Assembly: GCA_947623455.1 (NCBI GenBank)
Contig: OX392532.1
Coordinates: forward strand, 30,230,792 to 30,294,791
Source: Mimachlamys varia
Lineage: Eukaryota > Mollusca > Bivalvia > Pectinida > Pectinidae
Length of the DNA: 64,000 nt
Direction: 5' to 3'
In this document: positions 12,700-42,837 of the stretch, in pieces
How the letters are laid out: every line of letters begins with the position of its first letter
How positions within the stretch are numbered: position 1 is the first letter of the stretch
Notes under the pieces: generated by a model
Databases searched by the model: none
The model's input: only the letters and a program-made list of their open reading frames with translations
What the model was told of the DNA's origin: nothing
Position numbers and translations under genes: made by a program

Positions 12700-13500
12700 A
12701 ACAGCCCCTTTGTTTCTCAATATTGAGATATGGCGTTGAAGCGACGAAACATAGCACAAACAAATATATTCGATTCGACCATGCGGGGTTTATCTTAGAT
12801 ATGGCAAAGTATTCTTAACGTATCAGTCGCCAAAAATAATCCTGTTTACAACGCTGATTCACAGGATTTATGAAGTCTGGGTGATATAGCTGTATCTCCA
12901 CCATAAGGTACAATTTGTGTGAGTGATTGATTTCTTCCGTACACCCCCCTAGAGTAGGAGGTTAAATCTACATTTCACCTAGTGATTATACCCTAGTGAC
13001 ATTGTCAGGTCAATAGCCTATGTTAGCTGTCGTCGCCTGCTTGGAAAAAAGACAAAGTTGTTTGAGTGTTAGAGAACATTATGTGGAAGTTTATCGTTTT
13101 CATAATTTACTAATAATTTGATTAAGTTTTTCAATAATTCTAAATCCCTTGGAATACTTTCAAATACCTTTTATTATTATAAGTTCGTTTGTTTGTATTT
13201 GTGTTTTGTTTTTATTATTTATTGATTTTGTTTTCATATCAAACGTTTTTAGGTACACATTTATTTTTATCACCAGTATGGTTACAGATTACCATGACTG
13301 TGTTTAAAAATACACTTTCCTAATTTCCAGTATAAACTTTTTCACAATCAATAAATTCATGACAGAATGAAAGGAATATTAAAGCGTTAATTGGCAAAAG
13401 CATCGGTGTACTAAGGTTATGGAATGCGGAATGTCACCAATACAGGGGGACTGATATACACTTATGATGGCCAACAGATTAAAGTAAAATAAACTATGGC
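12700..13500. other. Intergenic DNA, nothing recognised
   Basis: AT-rich sequence leading into the minisatellite; no coding signature. Confidence 0.4.
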
Positions 13501-15310
13501 AATCAAATTAGAGTTTGTTAAGTATTTACTCTCACAACCATGGAAACAAATTATGTTTGCTCCAGTAATCACTCAAATACCTCTGGAAATCAAATTTGTA
13601 TTGGTGCAATAATTACTTTTTAAACCTGGTAATTGTTAAGGGTTGGTCGAGAAATAATTCAAATACTTTTGGTAATCAAATGAGAGTTGGTCAAATAATT
13701 ACTCTCTTAACCATGGGAACGTTTAGGGTCGGTCGAGTAATCACTGAAATACCTCTGGTAATCAAATTAGTACTGGTGAAATACTTACTTTTTAAACCTT
13801 ATGATTGATTAGGGTTATTCGAGTAATCACTCGAATATCTCTAGTTATCAGTTTGGAGTTGTTCAAGGAATCACTCAAATATCTCTGGTAATCAAAGAAG
13901 TATTGGTCAAATAATTACTACTTACTTTTTAAACTTGGTAACTATTAAGGGTTGGTCGATGATCACTCAAATGCCTCTGGTAATCAAATTAGTGTTGGTC
14001 AAATAATTACTCCCATAACCATGGTAATGTTTAGGGTCGGTCGAGTTAACGCGCAAGTACCTCTGGTAATCAATTTAGAGTTGGTCGAGTAATCACTAAA
14101 TACCTTTGGTAATCAAATTAGGGTTCATCAAATAATTATTCTAATTAGCCTGGTTATCATTGAGGGTCGGTCAAAAATTCACTCTCATACTCTCATGGTA
14201 TTCAATATTTTGGGTTAGTTATGTAATTGCTCCTACTTCCTTGGTTATCAAATTAATTTTAGATAAGTAATCACTCAAGTGATCAAATAAGGATTAATTA
14301 ATCAATCACATGCATACCTCCGTGATGAAATAAGGTCTAGTAATCACTCGAATTCCCCTGGTAATCAAACTATGGTTGGTTAAGTAATTACTCCAATACC
14401 CATGGTAATCATTGAGGGTTGGTCAGGTAATCACCCAAGTACCTCTGGTATTTAAATTATAGTTGGTATAATACATGTAACTACTCTCATAACCCGCGAA
14501 ATCATGTTAGAGTTGGTTAGAAATCACTCAAACATCTCCTCTGGTAATTGCATTAGTTTAGTTCAAGTAACCTCTTGTCTACGTCTTGTAATCAAATAAG
14601 AGTAAAGCTATTTAATCACTTACACACCTCTGGTCATCAAACTACGGTTGCTTAAGCAATTATTGGCATACTGCTGGTTTCCAAAATAGTTTTGGTCAAG
14701 TGACAACTCTCTCAGCTAACTCTGGCTAGCACATACGGGTTCTTCGAGTAATCATTCGCCAAACTCTGGCTAGCACATACGGGTTCTTTGCGTAACCACT
14801 CGGCAAACTCTGGCAAGCACAGAAGGGTTCTTCGAGTAATCATTCGCCAAACTCTGGCAAACACATAAGGGTTCTTCGAGTAATTATCCGCCAAACTCGT
14901 CTTCGAATAATCATTCGCCAAACTCTGGCTAGCACATAAGGGTTCTTTGAGTAATCACTCGCCAAACTCTGGCTAGCACATAAGGGTTCTTCGAGTAATC
15001 ATTCGCCAAACGCTGGCGAGCACATAAGGGTTCTTTGAGTTATCACCCGCCAAACTCTGGCAAGCACTTACAGGTTCTTCGAGTAATCACCTGCCTAACT
15101 CTGGCAAACAAATAAAAGTTTGTCGAGTAATAACGCGCATATATCTTGTTATTAGATTAGGTTATTTTAGCTATCAAAAGCTTACCATTGGCTAAAAAAT
15201 TAGAAACATTCAAATCAATTGCTCGCGTACCATTGGATATCATACTAGAGTTTGGTTATAAAATCTTCACAAAACAGTGGTTATCAAATCAGGTAAGCAG
15301 ATGAAGTTGG
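13500..15310 (+). repeat. 43-44 bp minisatellite array
   Basis: Degenerate units built on ggtcgagtaatcactcaaat, acctctggtaatcaaatta and ggg/gtt joints repeat from about 13.5 kb. Between 14700 and 15110 the units become near-identical 44-mers containing ttcgagtaatcattcgccaa and actctggctagcacataagg. Reading frames across this block (such as 14712-14921 minus) are repeat artefacts. Confidence 0.85.
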
Positions 15311-15328
15311 TTTAAATCAATTACTTCA

Positions 15329-15536
15329 TTTGGTTTGGTTTTGTTTGGTTTATTTAGTTTTACGTCTTATTAACACTCGGGGTCATTTAAGGACGTGCCA
15401 GGTTTTCGAGGTGGAGGAAAGCCGGGGTACCCGGAGAACAACAACCGACCTACGGTCAGTACCAGGCAACTGCCCCACGTGGGATTCGAACGTAGAATGT
15501 CGGAACACCTTAACCACTCGGCCACCGCGGCCCCAT
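15329..15536 (-). mobile_element. tRNA-derived SINE with a 12-bp target-site duplication
   Basis: On the minus strand the element starts GGGGCCGCGGTGGCC and has an A-box-like GGCCGAGTGGTTAAGG and a B-box GTTCGAATCCC, as in a tRNA-derived pol III promoter. A conserved body follows (cctccacctcgaaaacctgg) and then a tail of CAAAACC-type repeats. TCAATTACTTCA is present at both 15317-15328 and 15537-15548, a perfect direct duplication. It resembles the V-SINE/RUDI-type SINEs described from molluscs; that assignment needs a library search. Confidence 0.8.
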
Positions 15537-15559
15537 TCAATTACTTCAACTTCAACTTC

Positions 15560-15738
15560 TACATTAGTTTATAAATTTTGGATTCCTACCTTTTGGCCCC
15601 TAGCATCACTGAAGAGGACGAGGAGGACGAAACAGCTGCATCATGCAGTTTAATTCATTTTTTCGGCATACTGTATCTGTTACTAAGTTTAAGAGGTGCA
15701 GCATATGTGTGTGGTACGTCATCTTCTATGGTTAACAC
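15560..15738 (+). repeat. Family B copy (ribozyme sense strand)
   Basis: Full-length copy in ribozyme-sense orientation, from ctacattagtttataaattt to ggtacgtcatctt. It immediately follows the SINE duplication. The overlapping plus-strand frames (15330-15853) are not genes. Confidence 0.8.
15603..15646 (+). ncRNA. Degenerate hammerhead ribozyme motif
   Basis: Aligned to the intact copy at 17.2 kb. CTGAAGA and GAAA are kept, and the palindromic CAGCTG is kept. Stem II has lost pairing (GGAC on both sides), the conserved U16.1 is C, and stem I has one mismatch. Probably inactive. Confidence 0.6.
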
Positions 15739-15853
15739 AGTGACATACAACAAACGAAAATACAGGACGAAGCCAGACGTTAAAACAGACAGCTGGAGTA
15801 ATATGGCCAGCAAATTACTTTCCTTTAGTCAGACAGCCATATACGACGCATAA

Positions 15854-16090
15854 GTGATTGGTATTGTTTGTGACCTTGATGGAAGATGAATTGCGCTATT
15901 ACTTACAGTAACGTGATCGGTTTGTTTGTCTTGTACGTTACAATTTTGTAAATTATATATAACTAAGAAATTTGATCAAAACATCTGATCGTCGCAATTG
16001 GTGGCCAATAGCCCAAACTGCTGGTTAGACTAGAGACATGGACACCTAAAATTCTGGAAAATGGAAAAAAAAATCATGTCGGTTCTCCTG
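15854..16090. other. Noncoding spacer
   Basis: Nothing recognised between the family B and family A copies. Confidence 0.4.
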
Positions 16091-16097
16091 CCGGTGG

Positions 16098-16445
16098 TGC
16101 AATGGATTTAAAAAAAAACACAAACATAATAGAAAAACAAAGACTCAACAAAACCATTATCCAATCTCAAAATCGATTAAACAAGGGGGGGGGGGGCAAC
16201 AAAGGAAATATTAACACGGAGGTCGTTGAAAAAATGAGAGAGAGTAAAACTAGGCGGTTCGGAAGGAACAAAAAGGCATACTTAAGAGCATATTCAAAAC
16301 TTCCACCTTCATATCATACAAGGATACAGTTTTTGTTTCATTTAGCCTATGATGCCGACCATATAACTTGTTCATAGGCTTCATCAACCTGCATGTATCG
16401 AATCCCTTTACCGTAAGTTTATTCGTCAGTAGACATCTACCGGCT
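16098..16445 (+). repeat. Family A copy
   Basis: Begins in an A-rich stretch, contains caaaaccattatccaatctc and ttcatatcatacaaggatac, and includes an 11-base G run. The overlapping frame 16102-16377 is a chance reading of the repeat. Confidence 0.7.
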
Positions 16446-17120
16446 ACAAACTTATTTTAAATTTTCACTAATTTGAGCAAATGCATTAGAACAAATTAAA
16501 ACAAAAAAAATGTTAAAAGAATTTAGGTGCACCAGAACCGAAAGTGTATAATACACGTCTCCAAAAATTGTACTCTGCTCAAACATAAAAAAAAACCACT
16601 CAAACAATTTTCCGTATTTCACTGTGCGAAACCTTTCGTACATATCAAATTCATGCGGGTATGCTATTTAAAGTGTCAAGCAGGTTCTTATGAACCACAT
16701 AAGAGATAATATGTAGCTATATGTTCATTCCTTGTTTTCGTTCTGGAGACATTACCTTACTTAATGTCACAAATGAGTTCATAATTCAAACCGCATGGAC
16801 CTTTTAAATACTGTTTAGGGGAGTTTGCTTGGGTGCTATACATGACACCTAGTTCGGATAAAATCGGGTCATCGGGAAAAACCCATTGTTCGTGAAAGAG
16901 GTCGTTTTGGGGAGTAAAAAGGGGATGAAAGTATTCTGACAGCATATCAACGGCAGATCATACCTAAGTTATAGAAGAAACTCCCTTATCATTGCCCTGT
17001 TGTTTTTCTTATGTTGACATCAATAAATTATCGAGAGTATTTCTAAAAATTAGCCTATACATTTTGAACTCCAAAGACAAACATTGTGAATAGTAAGCAA
17101 ACAAAAGTGGATATGAATAA
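16446..17120. other. Noncoding, nothing recognised
   Basis: Short frames on both strands (16452-16945) show no domain signature. Confidence 0.35.
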
Positions 17121-17300
17121 AGATGACGTAACACACACATACGAGTATGCTGCACCTTTTAAATTCAGTAATAGATACAGTATGCCGAAAAAAATGAATT
17201 AAACTGCATCATACAGCTGTTTCGTCCTCCTAGGACTCTTCAGTGATGCTATGGGCCAAAAGATGGGAATCCAAAATATCGAAACTAATGTAAAGGCAGA
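17121..17300 (-). mobile_element. Family B copy with intact hammerhead: candidate retrozyme or Penelope-derived repeat
   Basis: About 180 bp from agatgacgtaacacacac to the gaatccaaaatatcg end. Other copies lie at 11.6, 15.6, 36.9, 46.3 and 53.3 kb. No reading frame. Known background: metazoan retrozymes and Penelope-like elements carry type I hammerheads, and retrozymes are short, noncoding and moved by the machinery of other elements. Only monomers are seen here; retrozymes typically occur as dimers or more, so a Penelope-derived fragment is the alternative. Confidence 0.7.
17206..17249 (-). ncRNA. Intact type I hammerhead ribozyme
   Basis: On the minus strand, in order: stem I GCATCA, core CTGAAGA, stem II GTCC-loop TAGGA-GGAC, core GAAA, stem III CAGCTG, cleavage dinucleotide TA, stem I return TGATGC. 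Stem I pairs 6/6 and stem II pairs 4/4. The G10.1-C11.1 pair, A15.1-U16.1 pair and all core positions agree with the hammerhead consensus; H17 is A, which is permitted. Stem III is a loopless palindrome, so activity would be expected from a dimer, as proposed for other minimal stem III hammerheads. Confidence 0.85.
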
Positions 17301-17640
17301 AGGGTCAGGTGCGTAAAACTCCTTTAATTTATGAATTTAGAAGTAAAATTGAACTAATTATGTATAATTTCAAATCGTGTATTACGAAAATATGTATTCT
17401 AAGAGTGAAAATGCCAGTGGGCTTTAACAGAGACTGGACAAAGGACAGCCTGTTTTAAAGTTATGTTCTGTTGTATTGGAATAATATTCGAAAATTTCAC
17501 AGTTTTGTAAAATGCAATTCACGTAAATAGACAAATGTCGGGCAATGAATCATGTTGCACGAAACATTTTCGCTTTAAATGAATATCTGAACTTAATCTA
17601 TATGAAGCGAAACCATTTTACTTTGATATGCTTGAATTTC
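17301..17640. other. Noncoding spacer
   Basis: Nothing recognised. Confidence 0.4.
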
Positions 17641-17649
17641 AACTTATTC

Positions 17650-18000
17650 GGTCTGACTTTTTAACCACAGGATATCCGTGTGATAATTATCTTGAAAGTT
17701 TTGAAGGAAAGTCATTACTTTGATATGGTTGGATTGTATCTAATCCGATCGAACTGTTTAACCACAAGACCTTTGTGTGATATATATAGAACGTTTTTAA
17801 AGAAGGTCATTCTTGATATGGTTGGAGGTAAACGCTACCAATATGTTTTTAACCACAAGACCTTTGTGTGATTAATATATAGAAAGTTTAAAAGAAGGTC
17901 ATTCTTGATATGATTGGAAGAACACTAATGAATCAGACTGTTGTTAACCACAAGATCTCTCTGCAAATGATATCTTGAAGGTTTATGGTAAAGTTCATGA
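17650..18000 (+). repeat. Tandem repeat of about 100 bp, four diverged units
   Basis: The phrase ttaaccacaagacctttgtg recurs near 17660 (diverged), 17757, 17850 and 17945, each followed by gaaagttt/gaacgttt and aaggtcattcttgatatgg. Confidence 0.75.
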
Positions 18001-18500
18001 TTTTGAATAAATACATACGTAGATTTTGACAGATAACATACCAAATCATTACAAATTGTTGATGTATAATATTACTTTATTAATTGATTTTTGTGTCATA
18101 AATATACCTCCAGAGATATCAGTTGGACAGTAGGGAAACAAACTATATCCCTTTGAAGTGGGTCGTTGTCTACAAGAAGGCAAGATACTAGTCAACGCCC
18201 TCATTTGACCTATTTCTCATGAGATTTAATATTTCTACTGCGACGTAAAAGCACTAAACGGTGACCTATTTTCTCTTCGGTGTATATATCCTATGTTTAA
18301 TATTTTAACTTTCAAATGTGCACGAAAAATAGATAGAATTGATGACATGTTCCATGAAAGAAATGCTGGAAAATATTTATGAACATGATAAGCTGCAATT
18401 GTAATTTTTTTTTTTTTTTAAATAAGTTGTGGAACGTAACAATAACAACAAAGAAACGTGTACAGTTTTGTTTTATCTTGTTCTACTGCATATATTCTTT
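18001..18500. other. Noncoding spacer
   Basis: Nothing recognised apart from an 18400-18420 T run. Confidence 0.4.
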
Positions 18501-18504
18501 CTTG

Positions 18505-20500
18505 CATTAGAGATGCTTCCGGTTTAATGTTTTTTTTACATATGTAACCGTTAATGCGTGGTATACATTTCTCCTGTTTAACCTTTCTACGCGTTTGGGA
18601 AAGACTACAGCATTTATTTCTTCTAGCATAAGAGAAAAAATCTGGTTCATTTTTGTTATATCAATCCATACAGCATTTGTAACCGTCCATGCGTGATAAA
18701 TCTCTGTGGTTGAATCTCGTCATGGGTATGGGAAAGACTACAGCAATCTTCTTCCTAGCATTTAGAAAATACTTCTGATTTAACTCACGTTATATAAAGC
18801 CTTACAGCATGTGTTACCGTCAATGCGTAATACATTTCTCTGGTTTAACCTTTCTATGCGGTTGAGAAAGACTACAGCATTATTCCTCGATAAGAAAGAC
18901 TACAGCATTATTCCTCCGTTAAAAAAAGACTACAGCATTATTCTTCCTTTAGAAAGACTACAGCATTATTCCTCGATTAGAAAGACTACAGCATTATTCT
19001 TCCTTAAGAAAGACTACAGTAATATTCCTCGATTAGAAAGACTACAGCATTATTCCCCCTTTAAAAAGACTACAGTATTATTCCTTGATTAAAAAGACTT
19101 CAGCCTTATTCGTCGATTAGAAAGACTACAGCATTATTCCCCCTTTAAAAAGACTACAGTATTATTCCTTGATTAAAAAGACTTCAGCCTTATTCGTCGA
19201 TTAGAAAGACTACAGCATTATTCGTCGATTAGAAAGACTACAGCATTATTCTTCCTTTAGAAAGACTACAGCATTATTATTATTTTAGAAAAACTACAGC
19301 ATTATTCCCCCTTTAAAAAAGACTACAGAATTATTCTTCCATAAGAAAGACTAAAACATTATTCCCCGCTTAGAAAGACTACAGCATTAGTCATCTATAA
19401 GAAAGACTACAGCATAATTCCTCGATTAGAAAGACTACAGCATTAGTCATCGATAAGAAAGACTACAGCATTATTCCTCGATTAGAAAGACTACAGCATT
19501 ATTCCCCCTTTAGAAAGACTACAGCATTAGTCATCGATAAGAAAGACTACAGCATAATTCCTCGATTAGAAAGACTACAGCATTAGTCATCGATAAGAAA
19601 GACTACAGCATTATTTTTTTCCTTTAGAAAGACTACAGCTTTATTCCCCCTTTAGAAAGACTACAGCATTAATCATCGATAAGAAAGACTACAGCATAAT
19701 TCATCGATAAGAAAGACTACAGCATTATTCTTCCTTAGGAAAGATTACAGCATTATTCGTCGATTAAAAAGACTACAACATTATTCCCCTTTTAGAAAGA
19801 CTACAGCAATATTCCCCTTTTAGACAGACTACAGTATTATTCCCCTTTTAGACAGACTACAGTATTATTCCCCTCTAGAAAGACTACAGCATTATTCCTC
19901 GATTAGAAAGACTCAGCATTATTCTTCCTCTAGAAAGACTACAGCCTTATTACTCGATTAGAACGACTCAGCATTATTCTTCCTTTAGAAAGACTACAGC
20001 CTTATTACTCGATTACAAAGACTACAGCCTTATTACTCGATTAGAAAGACTACAGCCTTATTACTCGATTACAAAGACTACAGCCTTATTACTCGATTAC
20101 AAAGACTACAGCCTTATAACTTGATCACAAGGACTACAGCCTTATTCGTCGATTAGAAATATTACAGCATGATTCCTCTATTAGAAATATTACAGCATGA
20201 TTCCTCTATTAGAAATATTACAGCATGATTCCTCTATTAGAAATATTACAGCATGATTCCTCCTAGCAATAGAGAACACTTCAAAGTCATAAAGCATATG
20301 TTATTGTCAATGCGTGATGTATTTATGTAGTTTAACCTAGCTTAGCGTGTTAGAAAGACTACAGCTTTTATCCTATAAGCAGAAGAGAGAACTCCTGGTT
20401 TGAGTTTTTTTATATAATATGAATTTAAGTTTTGTTATATAATATAAGTCATACAACATATGTAACCGTCAATGCATGACCTCTTTTTGTGGTTTAATTT
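18505..20500 (+). repeat. Satellite block: ~135-bp units with an internally expanded 28-bp minisatellite
   Basis: Long units start with gtaaccgtcaatgcgtgata-like phrases at 18544, 18679 and 18813 (about 135 bp apart) and again at 20300 and 20462. Each contains gggaaagactacagcattat once. Between 18868 and about 20275 that phrase alone is repeated about fifty times as a 28-mer (tagaaagactacagcattat followed by tcctcgat or variants). Reading frames here are artefacts. Confidence 0.9.
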
Positions 20501-20599
20501 GCTATAAGGAATCTTCACCATATCACCACTGTGTAACACAATGGACGTATCCTGTAAAATACAGTATTAAGAGGAGTGAACTACAGGTATAGAGCTAAA

Positions 20600-20935
20600 A
20601 AAAATAGAGAATACCAAAGAGTCAACAAAGCCATAATTAGAACTCAAAATCGAGTAAACCATGGGACAAAATAAAACCAAAGGCAAGACGTACCCGGAGA
20701 GAGAGTACAACAGAATAAGACCAGAATTAATGTCATGGACTCAAAGTGAAAACTGAGGTATAATTCTAAATCACAACTAACAGGCATACTAATGAGCATA
20801 CTAAAAATTCCATCTTCATAGTATTCAGGGATACAGAATATTTCTCAATGAGACCAAGATAGCGACTATAAAACTTAGTCTTCATCGACCTGCATCTCTC
20901 GAATCCATTTGCTTGAAATGTGTTTGTCGTTTGGG
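20600..20935 (+). repeat. Family A copy
   Basis: Contains agagaataccaaagagtcaa, agaactcaaaatcgagtaaa and aatgagaccaagatagcgac. Confidence 0.75.
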
Positions 20936-21469
20936 TAAGTTTGTGTTAAACTAACTAAAATCCATAACATTTATTTAGAATAACAGAAATTTTAGAATTA
21001 AATTAGTGAATGCCCCATGCATGTTAAAAGTTGCATAAAAACAATGAAATAAAACACTATATACAAAATGCTTTTATTCAATCTACATTGATAAAATTTG
21101 AATTTTGAAATTGTGACCAATTTAGAACATTGTTCTCGAAATTCAATAAATATGTTATATTTGACACAAATATGGATTTCAAAATCTACATTTTTTTATA
21201 AAATTAATCAAACAAAGGTTATTTTATATTTATGGTTTATATTTGCTTTCATTGATACCACTGTGTTTTTAAATGATTCATTAACGTAATATCAATAAAT
21301 TTACACTTTTTTACGGATAAATAGAAAGTATTTCGGTTAATTATAACAAAATACATCCCAGCTAAAACAAATACTGCGATAGGAAGATCGTTAGATTACT
21401 TAGTGACATTTTGCAGCTTGTTTTGACTTGATTTCAAATTTTATACTTTACCGAATAAAAGTTTATCGC
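20936..21469. other. Spacer 3' of the MMP gene
   Basis: AT-rich; a 63-codon plus frame (21098-21289) lacks any signature. Confidence 0.4.
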
Positions 21470-21475
21470 TTTATT
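21470..21475 (-). promoter_or_regulatory. Candidate polyadenylation signal of the MMP gene
   Basis: AATAAA on the minus strand, about 430 bp after the stop. The intervening stretch would be 3' UTR. Confidence 0.35.
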
Positions 21476-21509
21476 TAAAATGAAAGCATACTGGAAACCA
21501 ACTTATCTT

Positions 21510-21720
21510 CGCGTGTGATTAATTTTCGCGTATTTTGCGGTTGGTTATAATTCGCGAATATTAATCGCCGCGAAATACTTTCAATCAGAGGTACGCCCAC
21601 TGTAGGAGTTCTGTACTGTACATAGGATTTATGACCGTATTTATCGCGAAATTAAATCGCCGCGAAATAGTCGTTTATATTAAACGTGAAATGAGGTCGC
21701 CGCGGAAATAAGTTGGTTTA
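21510..21720. repeat. CG-containing dispersed repeat in the MMP 3' region
   Basis: Repeats of the type attaatcgccgcgaaatac and aattaaatcgccgcgaaata occur here. Similar phrases appear at 24040-24100, 34360-34660 and 41880-42095, so a dispersed family is likely. Confidence 0.5.
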
Positions 21721-21903
21721 TAGTAAATCATTATAATGAAAACCTTAAGAAACACATCTTGCCCACTCAAATGGTAGTTGAAAGCATGTTACCGAAAGTA
21801 TAACGTCAAAAATGACTTAAATGATTCACATCTTTGATATTAAACTAAAATAAAGAGTACATGGTCTCGCATGCGATAAAATTGATATTCAGGATATGTG
21901 TCT

Positions 21904-40522
<18,619 letters not shown>

Positions 40523-40660
40523 CGTCTTAGAATAACTATAATTGACGCCCTTGTGTGCGGACGTTCTGTAAGAAAGGACTCGCCGTTGATCCTCCCATTA
40601 GATTGGTTGTATTTAACAGGTCAAGTATTTTCCGAGCCGGACGTTAGCACAAAGACCACT

Positions 40661-40667
40661 CTATATA
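40661..40667 (-). promoter_or_regulatory. Candidate TATA box of the MMP gene
   Basis: TATATAG on the minus strand, about 140 bp upstream of the ATG, implying a start near 40630 and a UTR of about 110 nt. Position alone supports it. Confidence 0.4.
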
Positions 40668-41210
40668 ACATCCGGTAAATTGAGGCTTGTGAGGGTTGAT
40701 AACGAAGCACTAAGCGGCCGTGTTTATTTTGATAATCTGTCGATTCACTCAAGGATATAATTACTTTAATAAACTGTTACTGATAGATGTGGTTCAGTAT
40801 CAAAAAAAGTGTAGCTTTTGCAATATAACAAATGTTCTCGTTCCGCTAGTTATATTTGAACGGTGACATGAGCAAATTATCCATGCGAAACAAATATGTT
40901 TAAATTTACATGTTATACATAATATAGAATATACACAACAACAAATATACATAGCAACAAAACTGTATCATTTTTAGTCAATGAAGCCTCGAAAAAGATT
41001 ATTTCTGCTGTTAAAGTATTATTTATTTATCATTATTCTGCATAATACATTCCGGACAGAGGGGAAAAAAACAAAGCGGATGAGGGATATCTAGGATAAT
41101 GATAGCTTCAAGGTTCCCTAGATGAGTTCTGCATTTGTTTCTTGGGCGGAGATGATACTCCACTGTACAGAAGACAACCTAAACATTTGTATAGCAAGGA
41201 CGTTTCCCAA
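40668..41210. other. 5' flank of the MMP gene
   Basis: No coding feature. Possible distal promoter. Confidence 0.35.
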
Positions 41211-41214
41211 ATAA

Positions 41215-41590
41215 ATAAATAAAAACGAAGCGTCAACAAAACCATTATCCGAACTCAAAATCGATTTAACTAGGTGAAAAATATGTAAAAAGGAAAGACA
41301 CATAGACACCGTAATACAAGAGAATACGACCAGGTGTTCAGGATGAGTAAGCGTCTTCTGCTTCATCGACGACACCCGCCATTTAAATCTCAAGTAAACA
41401 TCACGTCCTCAAAATGAGAGCTGAGTCATCATTCTCAATCACAACTAGAAAGCACACTAATGAGTATACGCAAAAAAACATTCGTTTGTTCGTCAGCAGC
41501 TGGCATATATCACAAAAATCTTGATACTAAGAGCAACTCCTATAATAGCAAATCAACTGCGACATGTTAACACCAAAGATTGAAAACTTA
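41215..41590 (+). repeat. Family A copy
   Basis: Contains aagcgtcaacaaaaccatta, aggatgagtaagcgtcttct and caactgcgacatgttaacac. The minus frame 41118-41393 reads through this repeat and is not a gene. Confidence 0.8.
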
Positions 41591-42830
41591 AAGCCATTGT
41601 TTAAAAAGCAAATTATTTTGTTATCATTTCTTTATTTTCTGAACATGACATTCTACTTTATCGATGCAGTCGTCACTTGCATGGAGTGGCGAAAATACCA
41701 GGTGTATTTGTTTACATTTGATAGATGCTTGAATAATAGATAATGTTTATTCATGCTGTTTTTGGAATAACTTCTTTTAATTGTCACAGGATGAATTAAT
41801 CAATACATTGTTAATAGATTATTTCTGTATTTGCTAAGATTTTATATAAGGCCTGCTGTATTGGCCTCAGGCCAATATAATTGGCCCTTTGATTTCACGA
41901 ATATTTTATTTCGCGAGCTCACTTTTTCAGACATATTCGAAATACATAATTACGCGAACGTCTATCTAGAAGTGACGATGACTATATAATAAACACGGGC
42001 AACTATAGAGATAGAAATAATCGGAATGTATTTGAATTCGCGATTGAATATCCTCGCGAATTAACGCGAAAATAAATACCTCGCGAAATAAAAATGATAT
42101 ACAGTAATAAAATGTTTAAAATGGTAATAACGCGACAAAACGAAGAGGAATTTTGGTATCGTTTTTCCCTATTGTCATGTTTCCTGACAATATATGTTAA
42201 TGTCAATATGCTTATCTTGATATTGTTTGATGCATTAAGACCCTCTGAAACCATCAGCCCTGCTTATCACTTATAGTTTTCTTCAAACAAGTGTCAAAGA
42301 TGATGAGCCCCTTTACTGAATAACACTGGTGCTTCAAGTACTAGTGCCTATCCTTTGTTTAAGAATCAAAAGATCTCGTTTTGTATAATTAGTTCTTGAT
42401 GATTTTCCACATTGCCTTTGGGTTATGGGATAATGGCATTTTTATGCATGATTTTGTTAGTTGTTTTGTGTGTATATGTTATTGTTGAATACATTTATCT
42501 ATTTACATACATATTGTATTTTTTTTTTATTTAACTTTATTTCAGGTACTAAATTTAAATCAAATGTGCATTATTAACAAAACGAAAGGCCTGTAAATTA
42601 TGCAATATTTCAACTTAATAATATAAAAAAGACTGTTTAATATATCATTTAAACGACATTTACTTACTTAACCTTATTACTAAACAATCGTAATGATCAT
42701 TTATTTTTTATCAGAATATTTGTTAGTTTGAGATAAGTTTAGCTTCTTTGAATATGTTCCCTTTTCATTTCCGTGTTTATAGGGCATGCCTTGTTGAAGA
42801 CAAGTTTTGATTTATAAAGGAAACTGATTG
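41591..42830. other. Intergenic DNA
   Basis: CG-type dispersed repeat at 41880-42095 and a short palindrome tattggcctcaggccaata at 41859-41877. No gene. Confidence 0.4.
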
Positions 42831-42837
42831 AAATCAT

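Noticed and set aside
14712..14921. 69-codon repeat-rich frame
   Set aside because: Translation of the 44-bp minisatellite.
15330..15853. 107- and 91-codon plus frames
   Set aside because: They run across a SINE on the other strand and a family B repeat; no independent coding evidence.
18811..19092. 93-codon frame with KKDYSIIP-type repeats
   Set aside because: Translation of the 28-bp minisatellite; unit length is not kept in frame further on.
18505..20500. CRISPR array
   Set aside because: Repeats are contiguous without unique spacers and the genome is eukaryotic.
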